From: Zygotorulaspora mrakii
Lineage: Eukaryota > Ascomycota > Saccharomycetes > Saccharomycetales > Saccharomycetaceae
Length of the DNA: 64,000 nucleotides
Assembly (NCBI RefSeq): GCF_013402915.1
Contig: NC_050726.1
Location: 821,377-885,376 of the forward strand
Reading direction: 5' to 3'
Part shown: positions 56,486 through 64,000 of the stretch, one piece after another
Numbering within the stretch: position 1 is the first letter of the stretch
Layout: every line of letters starts with the position of its first letter
Position numbers and translations under genes: made by a program
Notes under the pieces: model-generated
What the model was told of the DNA's origin: nothing
The model's input: the letters and a program-made list of their open reading frames with translations, nothing else
Database searches by the model: none

Positions 56486-58276
56486 TCAATCTAAAATTGG
56501 ATCATCACTTTTCTTTGCTATCTCATCATCGGATAACATTTCATCTCCACTAAGATTCGAAGTTAAATATCTGTCTTTACAGAAGAAGACGCTAAAGAAG
56601 AAGGGCACTGTTAAAGCTAGAGCAACAGTCATTATCATCCTTTGAATATATTTGTATGCTTCCACCAGTGCGGTTCTTTCAGCACTTCCCCATGAATATG
56701 ACTCAATAAATGCGTAAGGGTCAGAGAAGGCGGCTAAGGCAAGCTGGGGATCTTTCATGCCTTCTAAAATTCTCTGATACATTTTTTGCGTCCAAAGAGA
56801 GCCACTTATAGCAGCACCAATTGCGCTTCCTACACTGGCGAGCGACAAATAAATTGCTGTGAGAGTGGCCATCTGGTCATGGCTCGATAGTGCATGAATT
56901 GAAACTATCAGCGTGAAGTTTAATAGATTACTTCCCGCTCCTAGCACAAGGCATGCAGCAATTACTCCTCCACTTGCGCCTGCTCCACCTCTATACTTAT
57001 AAAAAAGACCGGCACTAACTGTATACACCATAGTGCCAACAATCGCGAATGGTTTCGTTCTTCTTATTTTTGCTAAACCATAAGCCACCAGCGGTGAAAG
57101 AAGAACTCCTGTGAAATTCGGCATCAAAAGTATCATGCTGGAATAAGTAGAGCTTTGATTCATGGCAACAAAAAGAACTGGATACAAGAAATCAATAGCA
57201 AGGAGGTAAATCATCGAACTGAAAATTGAAGAGCAAAATGGTGCCCAGATTCCTCTATCTTTTGCTTGCTTAACCGAAAGTATTGGGTTTATAGCCCACC
57301 GTGCCTCCCAAACAAAAAAAGTAGGCAACAACGTACCACCAACAACCAATACAGCAATAATCCATCCATCACGCCACTTTTGAGATGTTCCGCCTGCCAA
57401 TGTTAACGGGACAAGAATGCAAGCCAAAGATGCTGTGATTAAAATCAATCCAATTGTATCAATATACCAAAAAGTATGATTTATTCTCTGAAGTAAACCT
57501 TTTTTTACTCCAGACCCGCGTGTTAATGCTTTCCATTCCTGTGTATTTGATGTTTTCCAACGAACATAAAACAAAAGGCATACTAAAGGAAGAGAAGACA
57601 AGGGAAAAATAAAAGACCACATTGCAATATCCCAGGACCACCTCGTCATTGGATTTGCGGCTTTCACAATACTTCCTACAATCCAAGGAATAATAACATA
57701 AGGAAGGGAAGGAGTATACTGAAAAATTAATCGCCATTTCAAAGAAGAAAAATCCGACATCAACAATATGAATTGGATTGTGATTCCACTGAACCCTGCG
57801 TACCAAAAGATAGACCCTGCAGCATATGTTCCTGTGCCATATGCCTGACTTTCAATTATAGTACCCATAAAATGAAAACAAATGCATAACAATAACACGT
57901 TCAATCTGCCATAGTGGTCCGATAAACGGGCAAAGATGATTTGGGAAATGGAAGCAACTACTTGATTCACAACTTGAACTGCCGATAATAACGAATGTTG
58001 TGAGAATGAACCAGTGGCATAACCTGTATAAACGGATCTTGTAGCCCAATCAAGATTCAACCCCATTCCGCAAAGAAAAGTAGTAGATAACAGAGCACAT
58101 TTGAACCATACACAATCAAAATTAGCATAAATTAGTTCCAGCTCCTTAATTCTGATGAATTCCACTTTTTTGAAATTCTCTGATTCTTGAGTTACATCGC
58201 TTTCTTGGGCATCCAAGCAGCTATCCGCTTTCCCGTGTACTTGCTGATATATTGTAAAAGCCTTCTCTTCAAGCAT
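56486..58276 (-). CDS. Siderophore-iron MFS transporter (Arn/Sit1 family)
   Basis: A 596-residue carrier with about fourteen hydrophobic segments, typical of the siderophore (DHA3-like/SIT) family of Arn1-4 and Gex1-2. Landmarks: SVYTGYATGSFSQHSLLSAVQV, IIFARLSDHYGRLNVLL, MTRWSWDIAMW, and the C-terminal SVGSAIGAAISGSLWTQKM. Extracellular loop SSTYSS and an acidic cytosolic tail are present. The frame opens at GTG 58318; the first ATG (58276) gives MLEEKAFTIYQ. I saw no perfect Aft1 site (YRCACCCR) upstream; TGCACCT near 58,878 is one base off. It imports ferric siderophores by family; the ligand is unknown. It is the last protein gene before the telomere. Confidence 0.86.
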   Translation of the reverse strand: MLEEKAFTIYQQVHGKADSCLDAQESDVTQESENFKKVEFIRIKELELIYANFDCVWFKCALLSTTFLCGMGLNLDWATRSVYTGYATGSFSQHSLLSAVQVVNQVVASISQIIFARLSDHYGRLNVLLLCICFHFMGTIIESQAYGTGTYAAGSIFWYAGFSGITIQFILLMSDFSSLKWRLIFQYTPSLPYVIIPWIVGSIVKAANPMTRWSWDIAMWSFIFPLSSLPLVCLLFYVRWKTSNTQEWKALTRGSGVKKGLLQRINHTFWYIDTIGLILITASLACILVPLTLAGGTSQKWRDGWIIAVLVVGGTLLPTFFVWEARWAINPILSVKQAKDRGIWAPFCSSIFSSMIYLLAIDFLYPVLFVAMNQSSTYSSMILLMPNFTGVLLSPLVAYGLAKIRRTKPFAIVGTMVYTVSAGLFYKYRGGAGASGGVIAACLVLGAGSNLLNFTLIVSIHALSSHDQMATLTAIYLSLASVGSAIGAAISGSLWTQKMYQRILEGMKDPQLALAAFSDPYAFIESYSWGSAERTALVEAYKYIQRMIMTVALALTVPFFFSVFFCKDRYLTSNLSGDEMLSDDEIAKKSDDPILD

Positions 58277-59074
58277 TTCTCGATACGTATTATGGTTCCA
58301 TAAGAAGAAAGACGACACTCTTGGTGCTTAACTCAAATTTATACCTTCGGATGATGCTTCTTGTTACATTTGAATTTAACAAAACAATGCTGTCATAATA
58401 CTTTAGTGGTTAAAAGAGGTGCCGACTTTCGATGCCTGCTTCTTAGATATTATTGGGCTTCACAAATATCAAATAACCTCTCTGGTTTTAGTAAAGGTGA
58501 AATAAAGTGGATAGCCATTGGTCGTTTGCCGAAATATCAACTAAAACTCTTTTTCAACCGTATTGAGCCTGTGTCTGATGTAATTTCTTTTTTATTTTGG
58601 ACGGATGCAGGCCCTATCTGCACTTCAAAAAAGTAGTTTCCAGGAATGCTGCATTCCTGCAGCCATTTCTTCTGAACTAGCAGAATCGAGAATTTCGATT
58701 AACGTCACGAAACACTTGAACCAAATTGTTCTTGAGCAATAGTCCAAGGTTGAAAATAAATTCTTACCGAGGAATCTCAACTCACTTTTAGTTAACACTA
58801 ATCAAAACTTCTACTCAAATTGAATCAGCGACTTTCGTCGATACAAAAAATATCATATGTGCACTTCTGTCATAGGTGCACTCCTTCGAAACTTGCTTCT
58901 TGTTGCAATAGAGGTTCTTTTTCCGTGCATGCATAGTGGTAACCTATAGATTACCCACAGTGTGACTGACGCCGCTCAATAATTTGGCACAAAAATTTCT
59001 TAAAAAAACTTCTATAGAAGATATGTGTAACCACTGGGAGATTTGTTCGTTTAGCTGATGACCTCATGAAGTTG
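58277..59074. other. Intergenic region between the last gene and the purine-rich telomeric element
   Basis: 798 bp. A 91-codon frame at 58361-58636 (plus) matches nothing and runs against the promoter of the transporter. GGTAA and TTACC form a short inverted repeat near 58,940-58,957, ending in TTACCCA, a weak Reb1-like site. No X or Y' element is recognised. Confidence 0.4.
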
Positions 59075-62000
59075 ATGTTTGCGTAATAGTGGAAGTGAAA
59101 AAGGCGGAAGTTAAATGAAAGTGTGGGGAGGAGAGTAGTAGAGTAGAATAGAATAGAAAGGGAAGTAAGAGAAGAGATGAGAATGAATAAAGTGAAAGAG
59201 TAATGGATAGAGTGGGAAAAATGGGGAAGAAATGGAAAGTTGAGAGTGTAAAAAATGGAAAAGTTGGATGTAGAAAAAAAGAATGGGAATGATGAAATGG
59301 AGTGGAAAGTGTAGTAGAGAAGCGAAAGTGGTAGAGTAGAATAGAAGGGGAAGTAAGAGAAGAGATGAGAATGAATGAAGTGTGCGAGAGTCGGTGAGTT
59401 GAAGTGAAGGAGTAAAAAGAAGAGTGGAAAAAATGGGGAAGAAATGGGAAGTTGAGAATGTAAAAAATGGAAAAGTTGGATGGAAAATGGAAGTGTCAGA
59501 AAAGGAAAAGTGAAGGAGTAAGGAAGTGAGTAGGTGTGATGTAAAGTGGATGTAGAAGGGGAAAAGAATGTTAGATAGAGTCGAAGAAGATGAAAATAGG
59601 AAAAAGAGTAGGAGGGAAAAAAGTGGGCGATGAAATAGAGTAGATCTAGAAGGGGAAAAGAATGTGAGAGTAAATGATGAAGTATAGTAAGAGAAAGAAA
59701 GGGAATGTGAAGATGAGTGGTTGAGAGTTGGTGAGTTGAAGTGAAAAGACGGGGAAGTAAAAGAGAAAGTGAAAGGAAGATGGAATGAGAGTGAGAGTGA
59801 AGAGAAATGAGGAAGTTGGGAAGTTGGGAAGTGTAGGGGTAGTGAAGTAGAGTTGAAAAGAAAGGGAGAAGGGAAATGGAAAGTGAGTGAGTAATGAAGA
59901 GGAAATGAAGAGAAGAAAGGGAGAAGGGAAATGGTGAAGTTAAAAAAAGTAAATGTCGGGTATGGGAAAGAGAAAGTTGAAAGAAGTGATGGAGTAGAAA
60001 AGCGGAAAATGTGAAAAGATGGTTAGGATGAGAGCGTTTTGGAGTTGTAAAAGAGAATGAAAGTAGAGAGAAATGGAAGAGTTAGTAGTAGAGTAGAGTA
60101 GAGAAAAGGAAAGGAAGTGAGGGAGTGAGGGAGTAGGAAGTGGGTAGTGAAGTAGGAGAGGAGGAATGGAAAAGGGAATGAGGATGAGTAGTTGAGTAGA
60201 TCGAGGTGATGAAAGATGGAGTAGAAAGAAGAAGTGATGAGAGTGGTAGAAATGAGGAAAAGTGAAGATGTAAAGTTGAAAAGATGAAAGAGTGTGGAGT
60301 GGATGGGAAAAAGAGAATGTGAAGGGAATGGTTGGGTGAAAAGATGAAAAGAGTAGGAGAAAAAAAGGAGAAAGAAGTAGGAAAAGGGAGTGAGTGAAGA
60401 AGTAGAGTAGGGGTGAATGGAATGATGAAAAGAGTGAAGTGGAAAGAGATATGTGAAAGATGTGATGAGTAGTTGAGTAGAAGGAAAGAATTGAGGAGAA
60501 AAAGAAAATGGAGTGTGAATGAGAGGTAAAATGGAATGGAATGAATAGAAAGAGGTGAAAGTGAAGGATGAGGGGAGGTGAAAAGAGAATGTGTGTTCGA
60601 GTAGAGAAGAAGAGTTGAGGAGAAGAGGAGAAAGGAAAGAAGGAGAAGAGGAGAGACGTGGGTAGAGCGTGATGTAGGTGTGAAATGAATCATGAGGGAT
60701 GAGATGAGTAGTTGAGTGGAAAAAAGGAAGTGTAGGAGAGGAATAGGAAAGTTGAGGGATGAGATGATGAAAGTGTTAGGGAATGAAAGTTGAAGTGAAG
60801 GGAAAAGAAGTATGAGTGAGTGGTTGATAGAGGGAAAAGGAGTGTATGTGAAATGGAAAAGAATCCAGTTGAGTTTGTGGTGAGGTAGGAGAAAAAAGTG
60901 GAAAAGAAATAGGAAAGGGAATGAGTAGTGGAGTAGAGTGGAAGAAAAGTAGTAAAAGAGAAAAAGAAGTGTATGAGAAGATGAAAAGGGTTGGAAGTTG
61001 ATGTGAAGAGTGAAATGGAGTGGATGGGAGTAGAAAGTAAGAAAGAGTAGTAGAAATAGAGAAAAAAGGAAAGAGATGGTAGGGGAGTAGAGTAGAGAAA
61101 GGAGAGGGTGTGAGAAAGAAGAAAAGAAGAGGAAGTGTGAGAGTAGAGTGAATGGTTGAGAAAAGAGTGGTGATGAAGAGGGAGATGAGATGGAGTTGGA
61201 GTGAAAAGAAAAGAAAGTTGAGTATGTATGAATAGAGATGAAAAGATGGAGAGTGAATGAGAGTTGAAGTGAATGGAAGGAGAAAGAAGTTGAAGTGAAT
61301 GAAAGAGGAAAAGAGTTTGGTGGGGAGTGTTATGAAGATGCGAAGAGTAGTAGAAAGGGAAAGGAAAGAAATGGAAAAGAAGGAAAAGAATGAGAGTAGT
61401 ATGGTAGAAAAGTGAAAAGGTGAAGATGAAAGTGTGTGATCGAGGGGAGGAAAGTGCGGAGATGAAAAGAGTGGAGATGAAATGAGAGTGGTAGGGGAAA
61501 GGTGTAGGGGAATGAATGAAGGGAAATGGGAGAGAGTAGTATGGTAGAAAAGTGAAGATGAAATGGGTTCGATAGGGGAAAGGTGTAGGGGAATGAAGTT
61601 GGTAGGAGAGGTGTAAGAGTAGAATGAGGAAAAAATGAAATAAAGAAAAAGAGAGTAGTATGATAGAAAAGTGAGGATGAAATGAGTTCGGTAGGGGAAA
61701 GGTGTAGGGGAGTGTAATGGAGTGGAGTGAAATGGATGGAAGTATGTAGTAGAGTAGGGTGTATGTAAAAAGAAAGAAAAAATGAAATGTAAAAGTGAAA
61801 ATGTATGAAAGATGAGGAGTGTAGTGGAGTAGAGTAGAAAAGAAAGGATGAAAGAATGAGAGAGTGAAGAAAAAAGATGTAGTTGAAAGTGAAAAGGGAG
61901 TGAGGAGAAAGAGTAAATGTCGGGAGTTGAGTAGTAAAAAAGGAGTAGATGTGTAAAATGAGGTGATGAAAAGATGGAATAGAAAAGATGAATGTATGAG

Positions 62001-63540
62001 AAGTGTGGTATGAATGGTGTATGTAGATGTGAAAACGAAAAGTGAGAGTGAAAAGAGAGAGTAGAATGAATGAGTGTGTAGTGAAATAGGAGTAGAGAGG
62101 TAAAAGGAAGTTCGAATGAAAGAGATGAAGAGAGTAAATAAAAAGAGTGTGTAGTGAAGTAGGGTAGAGAAGTTGAGTAGATGTGTGAATGGAAATGGAT
62201 GGTTGGTAGCGTGGAAGAGATGAAAAGTTTGGATGTTGGTGTGGGAATGAGGGAAGGTGGGAAGAGAGAGTGGTTGAGTGGAGTGAGGAATGAAGTGAGA
62301 GTAGAAATGAAAGAGAAAAAAGAAAAGATGAAAAGATGAAAAAGATGTGTGGTGGTTGAAGAGTAGAGAAGATGAGAGTGAAAGGAGGGAGTGAGGAGAT
62401 GTGAGTGTGATGAAAAGAATGAGATGAAGGTAGGATGAGTTGTGGAAGTGAAGAGTGAATGAGAGTGAGAAGTGGGAAAGAAAGAAGAAAAAGAAAAGAG
62501 GAATGAAGTGGTGAGTAGAGAGAGAAAGGAGTTGAGAGTTGAGTGAGTGGTTGAGAGAAAGTGATGGAGAATGGAAATGTGGTTTGAGTGGAATGAGGGG
62601 ATGGGAGGGAAGTGAAGTGAAGAAAGGAAATGTATGAATGTATGAGTGTATGAATGGAGATGGTGGGGAATGTTGAAGTAGAGGAGCGGATGGAAGAAAG
62701 AGAAGGGAAAAGGGAAAAAGAAAAAAGAAGCGTGGTGTATGGTAGAGGTAGAATGAGGTGAAGAGATGAAGAAGTGTTTGGGGGTGAATGTGAGATGAAT
62801 GAAGAGGATGTGAAAGTGTATGAATGAGGGATGGAAGTGGGATGAAGAGGTGAAAGAAGTGATGTGTAAGTGGAGTGAGGGGAGAGGGATGGTGAAGTGG
62901 TGATGAAAGTAGGAGGGGAAGTAGAAAGAAGAAAGAAAGAGAAGATGAGAAAGTGAAATGTCGTTGTGTAGTTGTGTAGTAGTGTAGTAGTAAAGGGTGA
63001 AGAAAAGGAGTCTGAGAGTGTGTTGTAGTTGGGGAGTGGGGAAGTGAGAGTGGAAATGTGAAAAAGAGTGTTGAGGAAATGGGAAGTGAAGGAGAAAGTG
63101 GTAGGGGTGTGGAGTATGGGAGTAGTATGGTTGGAGAATGGTGTAGAGGAGTGAATGATGGAAAAAAAGAAAAGTGGAAAGGGAAGTCGAGAAAAAGAGT
63201 GAATGAAATGTGATGTATGGTTGAAGATGGTGAGGAAATGGGAAATGGGAATGAGTGATGTGATGAAAAAAGAAAAGAGAGGGGGAAAGGTGTGAAAGTG
63301 AGGTGGTAGTGGTGGTGGAGTGAAAGGAGAGAGTGAAGTGGAAATGAAGGAATGTGGAGTCGTGTGAAATGAGAAATGGAAGTGAAGAAAAAATGGAAGG
63401 GTGGAGGAAGATGTGAGAGTAGGGTGTGTAAAGTAAAAAAAGAAAAGAGCGAAAAAAAGAATGTGAAATGAATGAGAGATGTGAGAGTGTAGGGGTGTAT
63501 GAAATAGAAAAGAAATAGAAGATGAAAAATGGAAGAGGGA
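59075..63540 (+). repeat. Subtelomeric purine/pyrimidine strand-biased element (R-element-like), about 4.5 kb
   Basis: The plus strand is almost only G, A and T: reading through it I find about 35 C in ~4.4 kb, most in CpG. Short words such as GAGTAGAGTAGA, GTGAAGTG, GAAAAGATGAA and GGTGTAGGGG recur in changing order. It runs straight into the telomeric array. K. lactis has an analogous 1.5-2-kb subtelomeric R element with strong purine bias; this one is longer and in a genome with a different telomeric unit. Stops in all plus frames exclude coding; long minus frames result from composition. Confidence 0.85.
61391..61720 (+). repeat. Three long units of an internal repeat containing telomere-like GGTGTAGGGG
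   Basis: GAGAGTAGTATGGTAGAAAAG recurs near 61,392, 61,532 and 61,651 (spacing 140 and 119). The last two continue with GTGARGATGAAATG, GTTCG and TAGGGGAAAGGTGTAGGGG. A second, looser duplication lies at 59,138-59,260 and 59,331-59,480. Confidence 0.7.
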
Positions 63541-63670
63541 GGGGAGCGGTGTAGGGGAGCGGTGTAGGGGAGCGGTGTAGGGGAGCGGTGTAGGGGAGCG
63601 GTGTAGGGGAGCGGTGTAGGGGAGCGGTGTAGGGGAGCGGTGTAGGGGAGCGGTGTAGGGGAGCGGTGTA
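63541..63670 (+). repeat. Telomeric array, proximal variant block: 10 x GGGGAGCGGTGTA
   Basis: Ten perfect 13-bp units in a row. Each differs from the distal units only at position 5 (A instead of T). The change converts the Rap1-like core CACCCC (other strand) to CTCCCC. Confidence 0.95.
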
Positions 63671-64000
63671 GGGGTGCGGTGTAGGGGTGCGGTGTAGGGG
63701 TGCGGTGTAGGGGTGCGGTGTAGGGGTGCGGTGTAGGGGTGCGGTGTAGGGGTGCGGTGTAGGGGTGCGGTGTAGGGGTGCGGTGTAGGGGTGCGGTGTA
63801 GGGGTGCGGTGTAGGGGTGCGGTGTAGGGGTGCGGTGTAGGGGTGCGGTGTAGGGGTGCGGTGTAGGGGTGCGGTGTAGGGGTGCGGTGTAGGGGTGCGG
63901 TGTAGGGGTGCGGTGTAGGGGTGCGGTGTAGGGGTGCGGTGTAGGGGTGCGGTGTAGGGGTGCGGTGTAGGGGTGCGGTGTAGGGGTGCGGTGTAGGGGT
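63671..64000 (+). repeat. Telomeric array, distal block: 25 full units of GGGGTGCGGTGTA plus 5 bases
   Basis: Perfect 13-bp units up to the window edge. The G-rich strand points outward, as for a right chromosome end. The C-rich strand GCACCCCTACACC agrees with the yeast Rap1 site ACACCCRYACAYM at 11 of 13 positions. The array is cut by the window, so total length is unknown. Confidence 0.95.

Noticed and set aside
58361..58636. 91-codon frame next to the siderophore transporter
   Set aside because: No recognisable domains. It runs through the promoter of the transporter.
58320..58950. Aft1 iron-response site upstream of the siderophore transporter
   Set aside because: Only TGCACCT, one base off the core, was seen. 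That is too weak to annotate as a site.
60082..60693. 203-codon open frame on the minus strand of the purine element, rich in Ser, Leu, Phe, Pro and His
   Set aside because: The pyrimidine strand almost lacks stop codons by composition. The product is low-complexity, has no homologue I recognise, and the same bias extends far beyond the frame.
63541..64000. CRISPR-like or minisatellite array
   Set aside because: Units are directly adjacent without spacers, G-rich strand points outward, position is the chromosome end and the unit fits a Rap1 site. It is a telomere.

Overview
This is a chromosome end from a budding yeast of the family Saccharomycetaceae. The plus strand runs outward to the right telomere. 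Proteins from about 1 to 37,200 are close relatives of Saccharomyces cerevisiae genes, the RPS4 homologue has a yeast-type intron, and the tRNA genes are yeast-like. The gene order interleaves genes that S. cerevisiae splits between chromosomes VIII (YHR200W-YHR208W) and X (YJR138W-YJR148W), with a pair known from chromosome V (YER182W-YER183C). This points to a lineage that never had the whole-genome duplication, such as the Zygosaccharomyces/Torulaspora group, Lachancea or Kluyveromyces. The telomere unit is 13 bp, which excludes the 25-bp type of K. lactis; I cannot name the species.

Conserved core (1-37,200): end of RPN10, IML1, HOM6, HIR3, IPA1, PPX1, a YJR142W Nudix gene, PMT4, MGM101, a YHR202W phosphoesterase, RPS4 (split), MNL1, SCH9, SKN7, SET5, FMP10, FAU1, one BAT aminotransferase, and a Zn2Cys6 regulator. 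Housekeeping roles include nitrogen/TOR signalling (IML1, SCH9), amino-acid synthesis (HOM6, BAT), chromatin (HIR3, SET5) and ER protein processing (PMT4, MNL1).

Subtelomeric accessory zone (37,200-59,000): sparse genes for scavenging and surface functions. They are a zinc-regulated Zps1/Pra1-type secreted protein with two Zap1-type sites, a divergent pair of PuuE-type allantoinase and NCS1 permease sharing GATA sites, a Bsc6-like MFS carrier, a Hyr/Iff-type cell-wall adhesin with 33-bp repeats, and a siderophore-type MFS transporter. Three tRNA loci (Leu-UAA, Gly-GCC and a decayed Asn-GUU) each have a copy of one LTR-like repeat family about 90-140 bp upstream. Some copies are nested, and the TGTTG end is reiterated in tandem.

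Chromosome end (59,075-64,000): about 4.5 kb of strongly purine-biased DNA almost without C on the G-rich strand, then an uninterrupted 13-bp telomeric array. The first ten units carry an A where every distal unit carries a T, and this change falls in the Rap1-like core.

Several listed starts differ from the longest open frames because those frames begin with TTG or GTG; I used the first plausible ATG for PPX1, PMT4, MNL1, SKN7, FAU1, BAT, and the Bsc6-like and siderophore carriers.
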